DNA of 64,000 nt, taken from Metopolophium dirhodum (Eukaryota; Arthropoda; Insecta; Hemiptera; Aphididae). The stretch is from positions 22,940,001-23,004,000 of the forward strand of contig NC_083562.1 of the NCBI RefSeq assembly GCF_019925205.1, in the 5' to 3' direction. The translations under genes and the position numbers were made by a program. Shown piece after piece: positions 53,590-64,000 of the stretch (position 1 is its first letter; every line of letters begins with the position of its first letter). Under the pieces are notes generated by a model. It was not told where the DNA came from and did not search any database. It worked only from the letters and a program-made list of their open reading frames with translations.

Positions 53590-56500
53590 GAATAATATTA
53601 TAATTTATAATACAGCTTGAGGCACAAATCTGTATAATAATATTATAATAAACGGTATATTATTAAGTTAGGTACCCAATCGCCGGTTGGGAGTACGACG
53701 AAACGACAATAATATTATTATTATGATGGTAATATGGTATAATGGTACCGGTCGTCTGCCGTGGTGTATGCAGGAACGCGACTGGCACCGGTGGCGGCGA
53801 CACACTACCAGTTTGGCGGGAAAATCAGTGTTGCCAACGCCCGCCCGTCGACCGACCTATACGACACGGCTTCGCCGTAATAACAATATTATACCGTGCC
53901 CCGCTTACAATTATTTGTTGCCTGTGGGTCGTGGGTAAATAATATTATAACATTCGCTTATTGTCGCCACGATCGAATACTGAGCAGGAGCAACGAATTG
54001 TTATGGTCGACTATAAGCTTTATTCTAACCGGCAGAATCCAAATCGGTTAGCTGAATTAACTTGACGAATATAATATTATAGATAGGATAAGTCGGAATA
54101 AAACAATCGTAAATATGATAATATAATATACCGATGTATAAGGTAACCTAATCGTTGGTACACATCATACGAATGAGAAAATATCATTTAGTAATGAGAA
54201 TTGTTGGGTTCGAGGGTAGTTTAAACTTACAAAGATTTTGATTACAACATTTTTATAATATCATAGTTTCGTGATAGGCGATAATATGGACGAAAGTATC
54301 AAACTAATAAACACTTGTAAATCTTAAACATAACCTCCACCCCTCCTTCGACCCTCTCTGAATTCATCGAAGTATCGAAGTGCTTCATAAATCCTAATAG
54401 TAAAATATACTCCAAAGTTTAGATTAGGGCCTAGTTTCGAGTGAATGACAATAAATCTGATAGTATTAATCGTGTATTAGCTTTAATAAAAAATAAATAG
54501 TATCTAAAGTGCTTACAATAGCCATTGAAGGGTGTCGCTGAGGCAATCACATCCTGCAGCCTGCAGGCCAGTTGTTTGATATAGATACAGTTTCGTTTTT
54601 GTTGTATTATTAAACTTGATTTTTTTTCAGTATTTAAGATCCTGAGCGGAGCGACAAATGTATTAATTTTACAGTGATGTGTTTGTTTTTTTTTTTGAGC
54701 ACAAAAACACGATTTCCAATAGAAAAAATGCTTATATTTTCAACTTTGAGCGTGTTTTCTGGTAGAAAAATTGGATCTAGTTGGTATTTTGAGTCAAAAG
54801 TAAAAAATCACAGTATTTTTAATATAATCGTGAAAAATAAATAAAAAATTGAGGGAAAACTAGAATTTTTTCACAAACTTGATTTTGTTTTTTTTTGTGT
54901 AACTAAAAATGAATAATTTAAGGAACCAACAATTTTTAAAAAATGTTTACACTATTATTTTGTATGTATTATTATAAATTTAAAAAATATTTGACTCTTT
55001 ATTAGAGGTATATACAAACATGAAACATTAGACATTTTTAATTTTTAATTTTTTTTTTTTTAGATGTCGACAAAAAATGTTTTGCTTAATCAAAAACCTT
55101 GAAAAAATAATACAAGGTTCCTCATAAGTAGTTCATACTGAAATAAAAAAGAATCTTAAGGATATATTAAGACTTTTTGTTTAGGTATAATAGAAGTTCA
55201 AATTACTTGGACGAAATTAGATTTACCAAACGAAAAATAGGTAAAAATTTTAGTTATTTTGTTGTATCTAATTTAAAAATATTATTTGTACAGAAACTAG
55301 TAACTTTTAACGTATCTTGTTATTTTTTATACCACTAGGTATGCCATTTTCAAATGCAATGTTTTCGGAAAAAATAACTTAATCTATTTTATTATAGTTA
55401 TTAATAATAGTAAAATAAATGTCTTTAATCTAAATGTATCAAAATATACATACCTATAAACCTAGTTATAGTAATATATAGGCTGCCAGACCGTGGTCGC
55501 ACAGAATTTTTTTTGTAGACCACGATTTCTCACAATTTTTACACATATACAGTACACTAGTACAGTGACTTACTCAGTGATGATATATACCTACACTCGA
55601 CACCAGCTACTGTACAGCCAGAGTAGTTACCTACTCCTCCCGTTTTTTACTTATTACTAGTCGTAATTAAATGTGAAATGGTAGTTATATAAATAGTAGA
55701 TATTTACATTTTAAACACATAGGTACATATAAGTAGGTAAGTATAAACTATAAACAATTAAAAATTAAATCAAAATAATAAAAACACATATATATATGAA
55801 TCTATCTATTGTTGAAAATTATTATTATAAAACGATATTTGTTATTTTATGTACTTATAGATATATACCAACTTCCCAGGGATGCTACTGTACTCATGGG
55901 TGTTTATACATCATAATATATTTTTACAATGTTGGATGTGTTGAATTACTAGGTGTTTAGGAATATCATAATATATCGTATTACGTGACTTGTCCGCGAA
56001 TACGAACCAGCGCCAGTATATAAAGTAAAACATTCTCTCTAGCCTGTAAGACTATAGGCTAAAAATTATTTTGACGAAAAATAAATATAACCATTTATTA
56101 CGCTCGACACGTTTAATCCTATCCGAATATCCAATTGAAATGCTTGAGCTGCGTTCTATGACGGACTAAAATATATATTATAATAGCCAATTTATATTTA
56201 TTGGTATACCTACTGTAATGATATTCGTATGGAATCCGATGGTCATGTGTTTTATTGTTCAAGTCGAACGTCTTCGTAGGTCATAATGTATATACTGACA
56301 TGTATGTACAAAAAATTATTTAAAAAAAAATACTTAAATATAGGTAAGTACCTAACTAAACTTACCTATTATCGGGAATGATTTCAAAAGTGGATTTTTT
56401 TACTTTATATTTCCAGATTAAATTGATAAATCTGTTTTGAATGTTAATATTCACGCTAGTCAAAACATTCCCAATAACCGAATTGCGTAATCTATTACAG

Positions 56501-58565
56501 ACTCCGAAACAGTGGGCGTATATGTATATCTCTTCCCACATAAGTATGAGGAATGAGCCATCCGACTAAATACATAGGACGAGGCTTATATTTTCCTTAA
56601 GTACCTATACTTTTATTATAGCTATATTCCACTATACCCGCGGTGATATTCTACTTACAAACCGTTTGTCTGTAATGCCTTTTAACCGCCTTTGTACTTT
56701 CCGTCTTTCATAACATCAATTTATTATTATGAATTCTAACGTTTTCAAATAAGGTAATGATGGTTAAAAACATAATTAAAATAACAAATTTCATCGTAAT
56801 ATGTTAGGACCTTATAGGCTTAACAATTTAACATCACCTAACATTTTGAATTAAATATATGCATGTATAACTAGCTCGTTAAGGGAACAGTATTATCGAT
56901 TTGTTATACTTAAAAGATTCGTCTTTTGAACGGCTATAACACAACAAATTAGGTACCTATTAAATTAAACAAAAATACATTTAGTGGTGGGCCTCTTAAT
57001 ATGATGCCTATTAATTATTTATCATTCATTATTATACCAGGCTTATATTATAATTATATAATCAATCTTGAAAACGATTGTTTGCACATTATAAAGTTGT
57101 TTAAGCAAAAGCAATGAATGTATTATATAGGTAGCTCTTAAATATAATGTAGCATTGTGGAGTATCTACTAGCATACATACAAAATGTTAGTTTTTTTTG
57201 TGAAATGTTTTCTGCTAAACATTTCTAGCAGGAGTATTTAGAATTTAAAATTATTTATACTATTCCAAGATAGAATTTAACTTTTTAAATTCATTAAGTT
57301 TAATTTTTATATTATTTGCAATTTGTATAACTATATATAATCTGAAAATATAATTCATGTAGGTATGAGAATAAAAAATTAAATTAAAATGTCTTTTTTT
57401 GGATTTTAATGTTGAATTACGATAATATTTATTGAGTATACATTTTTACTAGGTAACACATTTTATGAATTCATTTATATAATAGCAAACAAATAGTTTA
57501 GGTTGGTATTCAGAATAATATTGAAATATCTAAAAAATTATTGAACTGTCTGAGATATTTACTATTTGTATAATTAATAAATATAGGTATGACTGTAACA
57601 TGATATAAAAATATAATGCTTACAATAAATTGCTTTACTTTTACGGTGTCAAGTAGGTATATTAAAAAACTATGTTTCAATTATGATATATTTTATTTAT
57701 TGTATCAACACAGTCATACGTCCCCATAAGTCAAAATCCTTATACACCTCACTGTATTATACTATTATAGTAAGTATAGGTATCTCCAAGTTATTGGTTC
57801 CCAATTGGTTGTCACTTGTCCGCGTGTTGATGTTAGGGGATCCGCGGTAGTGTAATACTGTAGTGATTTTCATTTTTATTTTATTTTAGTGAAATTATTA
57901 AATAAATTCCTAGTCATTTGAAATTCCAGGTATTTTTGGACTATGGAAACTCAATTTACTGTGCAAGTAGGTTAATTTATTCTAATTGAAAAGTAAGTAT
58001 TTACAAAAGAGGGGTCCCCGGAGTCATACCGATGATAACGAAAGATACAACCAAAAACCGATCATCGCTAATCAGTAATTGCTAAATATTAATATAATTT
58101 ATATTATCTACCGCGTTATTCCATTATAAAATCATAAAATCGTAAATAATCTATTTTCAACTACAGCGTTTACCCTAAATTAAAATTAATCAATAATAAA
58201 CATTAACTTTATTTTTGATCTTTTCCATTATTTATTGTCGTATCAAATAAAAATAATGACGTTCGTAAATCAATACATTCAAAATTAGTGTAACAGGCAT
58301 TCTGTACAATTTATATTAGACCATTGCTAATAGCTGTAGCCTGTATAAGATGTTATAATTATTTTATCTTTGGACATGTTTATATAGTGTTGTGCATATA
58401 TTAAGACTTTAATGGTTTAGGATTCGATACACAAAAGCAGAACCATTGATTGCGTTTACAAATATCAATAGTACTTAGGTACCTAGTAGTTATTAATTAT
58501 TTTTATTCGCATATTACTGACTTTGTTTATCACGAATCTATTTTTTTGTTCATTGATCTTTAAGC
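53590..58565. other. Region upstream of the M13 gene; promoter side, no other gene seen
   Basis: The promoter of the minus-strand gene should lie here. The first few hundred bases are GC-richer, but I could not identify a convincing TATA box or initiator. Farther out the DNA is AT-rich with poly-T runs (54687-54698, about 55051-55062) and no coding signal. Confidence 0.5.
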
Positions 58566-58569
58566 ACGA

Positions 58570-58770
58570 CAATTTGCTGTTTGTGGTGGGGGGAGGGTGT
58601 ACGGTTGGATTGGAACAAGTGTGTGTACACCATAGTGTGGCAAGAATTTGTCACTAAAAACCTGAGTGGTCACCCATCCGGGAACCAGTGTCTTAGTGAC
58701 ACTAGCCGTTGCTTACACTCAGAACACGTTTCGTGACAGCATGCAAATACCACGCCACACCAAACCTCCC
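58570..58770 (-). mobile_element. 5S-rRNA-like SINE candidate
   Basis: On the minus strand, AAGCAACG (about 58707-58714) and GGATGGGTGACC (about 58671-58682), followed by a degenerate CxxGG, occur in the order and roughly the spacing of the internal Pol III promoter of 5S rRNA. The rest does not fit an intact 5S gene, so a 5S-derived SINE is more likely. The 3' part contains an AC-rich stretch near 58570-58650; ends were not resolved. Confidence 0.5.
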
Positions 58771-59189
58771 ACAAATCCATATCTAAAGGACAAAAATCAA
58801 AAAATATATGAATATACCAATGAGCATAATATACAGTGCCAACTAGGAAAACTCTTGAATCCTGATCACGTGTCACTTTTAATGAAGTGGCTCTAAATTT
58901 TTTTAATCGTATCCATGTAAATTTGTAACTATAAACAAAATGTTTGGTTGATAAATTGAAAATTCTTAGATATTTCATGATATCTATAGAATATACATTT
59001 TTTCAAATTAAAAAAAGATGCTTTACAGTATTTTTTGTAATGGATGTGTTATATTAATTGAACTTAATGATTAATCATTTTATACTAAAAACGTTTCTGA
59101 TCGGAGACGTTGTGTCAGCCTAGTATACTAAGTATTGTATAAATAACCAAATTTAATATTTAAAAAAAAATTTATAAAAATCGAAAATA

Positions 59190-59940
59190 TCTCATGGCTA
59201 TAAATAGCGTAACTTTCCTGTGAACTTTTTCTTTTTTATGAGGTAGTAAACCTTGTTAGGAACCTTCTATTAAAATGTTAGCTTTTAAATGAGAACTTTT
59301 ATGAATTTTCAATTGAAAAATAATTTTAAAATTTTAAAAAATGTTTCATGGCTATAAATAGTTAAAAAAAATAAAAATTTTAAAAATTATACCATGTATG
59401 TAAAATGCTAATATAAATATTTTGTTAAATATTCAAAGAGTCTACGGTTATTTGTTTTGGAAATACAACCAAATATAAAAAGTCGATTAATGAGAATTCG
59501 ATTATTTACCACATGAATATCAAACATCGTAAAGTTAAAAAGCTCATAAAAATTACTGTTTCGTTTCAGTAATTTTTTTTTGTTTTGTTATAGGTAGAAA
59601 AACGTATGTGAATTCTTCTATTAAAGTTTTTAACCTTAGCTATGAATAGAAAAACTTTTAGGAATTTCTAACTGAAAAATAATTTACAAAATTTAAATAA
59701 TTCCTCATGGCTCTAAATAGCTCAAAAAGAGTCAACATTTTTCAAAAATTTTACCATGTATGAAAAATGGTGAAAATGTCAAGTGTCTACGATTATTAGT
59801 TTTTGAATTATAACAAAATATTCAAAAATTGATAGTGGAAAATTCGTTAATTTACCAATGAAAATCCAATATCATTAAAATTTTAAATTCAAATGGTCAT
59901 AAAATATTAATGTTACTTTCCGTTAAACCACTATTATTAC
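59190..59940. repeat. Diverged tandem repeat, two units of about 355-360 bp
   Basis: Landmarks recur at similar offsets: CATGGCTATAAATAG at 59347 and (one change) 59706; ACCATGTATG at 59391 and 59753; CTTCTATTAAA at 59264 and 59615. An additional CATGGCTATAAATAG at 59193 suggests a partial third unit. No coding capacity. Confidence 0.65.
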
Positions 59941-60609
59941 CTATTGTCGTTTGGAAATTTGGACCGTACCTATTTCGTGAAATTTTTTTTATATAATATA
60001 CCTAATATGTTTTTGATACATTTGGTTGTTAAATTTTAAATCAAATAAGGAAATAGGATATTGTTGGTTTGGCCAGTTCTCCTTAGTCGGTAAATATTGA
60101 TTATTGGGGGGGCCTCTCCAATGATCGACACTTCCAATCCTCACAACACTGAGTTATTATGACATATTTTTATATTATGTTAGTTATAGCGTTCAAAATC
60201 TGCAGTAAAATATAACTAAGGCATTACAAAATGTTATAATCACTTTGTAATATTTTTCGGATGATGGTTTTCTTGTCGGACGACACAATTAATAAATAAT
60301 GAACTGCAAATTTCTACCTATTCAATAAACGTTTCGAAAAAAAAAGTTTTTAAAATGTTTCACCCAAGAGTGTAATTAAATGGCGTAGGTATAGCCCAAG
60401 GATATTTATTTTAGACTCAAATAACTGAAATGCCCTTCGATTAAAAGTTTTTTTTCAAACTGTGTAAGTATAATATTACATGGACAAGTCATTTGCGAAT
60501 GACTTTTAAATATTTATTAATAAAAAACAAACGTTATTTAATCAACGCTTTGTTATTGAAATAAAAAAAACTTAAATTTGTTATCGCATTATTTTTTGTT
60601 TGTTTTACA

Positions 60610-60649
60610 CATAGACCTTATACTCAGTATACTGAGTATAAGGTCTATG
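60610..60649. mobile_element. Perfect 40-bp palindrome flanked by an 8-bp target duplication
   Basis: Two exact 20-bp arms meet without a spacer (left arm starts CATAGACC, right arm ends GGTCTATG). The octamer GTTTTACA sits immediately on both sides (60602-60609 and 60650-60657). This is what a DNA transposon reduced to its two terminal repeats would look like. Confidence 0.8.
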
Positions 60650-62496
60650 GTTTTACAATATGCACTATTTCGTATATATTTTCTACAGTGGTATTATAAT
60701 ATAATATTATATTGTTTAACAGGCCCGTTATTATATAATATTACAACATTTTAATTATGGAATACCACAATTATTCACAAAGTCACAAACTAAGAAGTTT
60801 TGTTGGAAAGTACAGTTAAAGCCATGATCCCTATATTAGATTTATAATAGACTTAAAATATCTACAAATTGTATCACATAATTTTAGTTGACAGTTTGAA
60901 ATATTATAAGCTATAATATTATACAATGTCATAATAATATATAACACAACTACATATTATTTTTTGATTATTACTATTGTCTATCATTATTTTTAAATAT
61001 GATACTGGCCATTACAATTTATTTGATATTTTGTACGACGATTATTATTTTTATTTTTAAAACTTAATGCTTAGTCAGAAAAGCAAAAGATAAATACGTG
61101 CACTAGAAAATCTATTTTTGAGTTTGTATAGTTAAAATTGTTGTATTGTGAGGACTGAGGTTGTCTGAGGACCATGCCGTAAAGCCAATAACTTTAATAA
61201 TATGTATAATTGTCGTCATGTCAATACAATTTATGTCAATTTTTTAAAGACGTTATAATATTTCGGTCACACATATGTCATATGGCTAGGTGCCTTGGTA
61301 TATAAAACAAAAACATATTGGCATTGAAATAAGTAATAACAATTAAATTATAATATATTACCTACCTATATATTATATTACTATTTATAGTATTTTTATA
61401 ATATTATTAGATATTTATTGTATTCGTTTGGTCTATTAATGATAAGAACAATAACTTCTAAACATATTATGGGTATATGCATCACGGAAAAAAATATAGC
61501 AATTCCATAGGGAACTATAATTTACAGATAATGTAGGTACCTAAAATTGAAGTTGGATAAACCAAACATTTTTTCGGTGATAGGTGGATAGGTACATTGA
61601 TGTAACGCATTCCAGTCTTCAGCTCTACTAAATAGTAAAAATAAGTCTGAAATAAAAATGTTTTCTGTTTTACGAGTGGTAACTAACTATCAATTTTTGT
61701 ACTATATATTATATAGGTATATAATTGTATGCATTTTCTTAAAAGCAACGGATATTGCTGCAGGATATCACTAATCACAATACTTTACTCAGAGTGTTAC
61801 TATATTATGTATTTGCTGCAGTTGGCCTAGGTACAATGCAGTAATATTGTTACGCCCAATATGTAAATTTCCGGTCGTGTGGTAATTATTATTTTTAATC
61901 ACGATAATAATATAAATACGTCAACCCCGAAGTTGGAATACATTACGTTCAGTGAACCCAAAAGCCGAGTTCGATTGTCTTTCCGTGTTCGATTTAAAGT
62001 ATTAGCCTAATAGCAGGTACTGCGCGAGTATATTGTCCAGCAGTCACCAATCCTATTGTTTTAAAAAATAACAAATCTTGAAATCCTTGACATAATTTAA
62101 TTACAAAAGTAATTAACCCATAGCACAGGGATATCAATATGGCAACAATACAACATGACGTGTTCTTGTATAATAATTGTATATACCTAGACACAATATA
62201 TGTGTATCATAATATTCATAGAGCTTTTATTTTCAATGGACTATTTACCACAAACGTTTTGTTAAATGTTATATTATTTGTCGGTGGAGTTGATTATGAA
62301 CACATTTTTTATATCATGCAATTATTGTCTAGTCATAAATATTGGTATACTTGGTAATTACAATGGTTGATTTATATGTAGGTACGTGATATTTTGTACA
62401 CATATTTATTATTTATCGGTAAAAATCGGAAAACAGTTAAAGCAAAACAGTGAAACCAAAATCATTGCATTTTTTTAACTTATTCGTGGTTTTAAG

Positions 62497-62743
62497 CAGT
62501 GGCGTGGTGAAAATAGTTTTTTGAGACCATTGCCTCAACATAAATGAGTGGATGGTGGGGTGAACTGATGTGATTCCATGAGAATAATAGGAGATTGACT
62601 TGTCATAATAGAGAATTAAATGTTAACAAATAACAAACCATTGGGATGATAGGGGAATTGTAAATTGTACAGTTTGTACTTATAAAAGTAGTGGTGGTGG
62701 TGGTGGTGGACCTCACACACAAAAAATGTTCTACACGCCACTG
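62497..62743. mobile_element. hAT-type MITE, 247 bp, with exact 8-bp target duplication
   Basis: The ends are CAGTGGCGTG and its exact complement CACGCCACTG, and looser inverted similarity continues inward. GTTTTAAG occurs immediately outside each end (62489-62496 and 62744-62751). An 8-bp duplication and a CAG-starting terminus are hallmarks of the hAT superfamily. No ORF of note is present, and a GGT-repeat run lies inside near the right end. Confidence 0.85.
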
Positions 62744-63528
62744 GTTTTAAGAACCATTTAGTCTGGACATAAGTGGACTTTTGGGAGCTTGCTTGACGTG
62801 AGCGGTGGAGGGGCCTGCGTGAATCTGGTCACCAAAATCTTATTTTAGACTGGCAAATGATTTGAAAATTCTAAAAACTATTTTGATAAATCACTACATC
62901 ATTTTTAATTAAATTGGTCAAGGTGGGTGGCCCCACTTAACGTACCTACGTCAATTGATCCGAATAATATAGTGTATTAATATTACACTATATTGTTATC
63001 CACGTAATCCCGTTGGTCGTATTATTTTAGGAATTATAGGATTGTTACCATATATGGTTGTGTATCATAATGTTTGTTTAATACTTATACCTACTCGGCT
63101 ATCCGTATTACTCCACAGAGTGAATTTTACGTCAATGTACGTGTTATTCTTCGATGATTATACGGACCGATAAAATTATCAAAAAGATAGGAATTTAAAA
63201 AAAATATAAAAAAGAATTGTTCATTTATATTTAATGGCAAATTATTTTATATATAAATAGTATACTAAACTATAGTTTTAACATTTTTAAGCACAGTTTT
63301 ACCAACTATACAAAATCAACTTAATTTTTTTGAAATACCTAGTAAATAATAACTAATTATTTAATGTATTTCTTTAAGTAAGTGTAGTCGTTTTTTGTTT
63401 GAGCATTTTGTAGGTTGAAACATCGATACATTGATTTACTACTTTATTAAATAGGTACGGGGTTCGGCTCTCTAAAGCTTAACTATAGTTTTAATTATAA
63501 TAATAACAACTATAAATATATTATGTTA

Positions 63529-63840
63529 TATACAGGTGATTCCGCCAAGAATGCTCACTTCTTTTTTAATCAACAATGCAATTATTCAAAATCTGATTTT
63601 TAAATTTGTTTTTAGACCTTATTTTCAAACTTTTGAGAATAAAATTGTTGTACTACTTAAGGAGTGTTCTGTGAAGATAAAAGCTTATTTTTTGAAATAA
63701 TAACACCCCTTTTCTATTGTCAAATATTTAGCGGATAATTTTTCTGAAAACGATGATAACGTATCATAATTCATAATCAAAATCCGAACAAGTCATTTTT
63801 GAGTTATTTAACTTTGTATACAAATTAAGATAATAGATCC
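63529..63840 (+). repeat. Dispersed repeat copy with CAGG(G)TGATTC terminus
   Basis: Begins ATACAGGTGATTCCGCC, AATGCTCAC and, about 130 bp in, AAGGAGTGTTCTGTG, matching the copy at 4340-4491 in opposite orientation. It is longer than the other copy; its inner end is unresolved. Confidence 0.6.
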
Positions 63841-63841
63841 A

Positions 63842-64000
63842 TGATTTATTTATTTGTTTATTGTTAATTTGAAAGGGCTAAAGCCCAATACAAGTTATAA
63901 ACATACGTGCAGTAATAATATAAGGTGAATTTAAGAAACATTAGAATCGAATAACAATTAAAAATAATAGCAAAGTTAATGAATATAATAAAAACACAAA
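63842..64000 (-). mobile_element. Possible LINE 3' tail running off the right edge
   Basis: On the minus strand the segment contains TTGTATTGGGCTTTAGCCC, then AACAATAAACAAATAAATAAA. A short GGGCTxxAGCCC hairpin followed by an A-rich TAAA-type tail resembles the 3' end of Jockey/I-like LINEs. The body would lie beyond the window, so this is tentative. Confidence 0.4.

Noticed and set aside
54636..54665. CTGAGCGGAGCGAC, similar to TGATCGGAGACG at about 59097
   Set aside because: The match is too short and interrupted to claim that the two regions belong to one repeat family.

Overview
The window looks like nuclear DNA from an aphid (Hemiptera). It is strongly AT-rich, full of TA-rich and TAATAT-type simple sequence, and dotted with TAGGTA/TACCTA words on both strands. 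It carries one spliced animal gene and several decayed transposable elements. The aphid assignment is an inference from composition and repeat style, not from a database match.

The one gene I can support is on the minus strand, from 53382 (start codon) to 25406 (stop). I could join 14 exons by hand with GT..AG junctions and consistent phases, giving a predicted protein of 799 residues. It is a membrane-anchored M13 metallopeptidase homologue (neprilysin / endothelin-converting-enzyme family). Exon 1 (cytoplasmic tail and membrane anchor) lies about 23.2 kb upstream of the other 13 exons, which are packed into 25406..29758.

The most interesting point is that this M13 protein seems to have lost all its chemistry. 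The zinc-binding HExxH is replaced by S-A-I-L-S. The ExxxD third-ligand motif has T and S in place of E and D. The two C-terminal substrate-contact residues (His and Arg in neprilysin) align with M and L. The reading frame, splice sites, disulfide cysteines and family-typical spacing are kept, so this looks like a maintained pseudoprotease and not a dead gene.

Layout. 1-2700: AT-rich intergenic DNA. About 2713-3567: long foldback element. 4340-4491: fragment of a dispersed repeat whose terminus reads CAGGGTGATTC; a second copy sits at 63529-63840 in the opposite orientation. 4.5-21.7 kb: intergenic, nothing coding seen. 21.69-23.10 kb: frameshifted Mutator-like (MULE) transposase remnant bracketed by inverted TGCGCCC motifs. 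23.1-25.4 kb: AT-rich, probably containing the 3' UTR. 25.4-53.4 kb: the M13 gene, with giant intron 1 (29759-52965) holding microsatellites, a near-perfect palindrome and GC-richer islands. 53.6-64 kb: upstream intergenic DNA with a 5S-rRNA-like SINE candidate (about 58570-58770), a diverged tandem repeat (59190-59940), a perfect 40-bp palindrome with an exact 8-bp target duplication (60610-60649), a 247-bp hAT-type MITE with an exact 8-bp duplication (62497-62743), and a possible LINE 3' tail at the right edge.

No tRNA genes, intact rRNA genes, CRISPR arrays or bacterial-type operons were seen.
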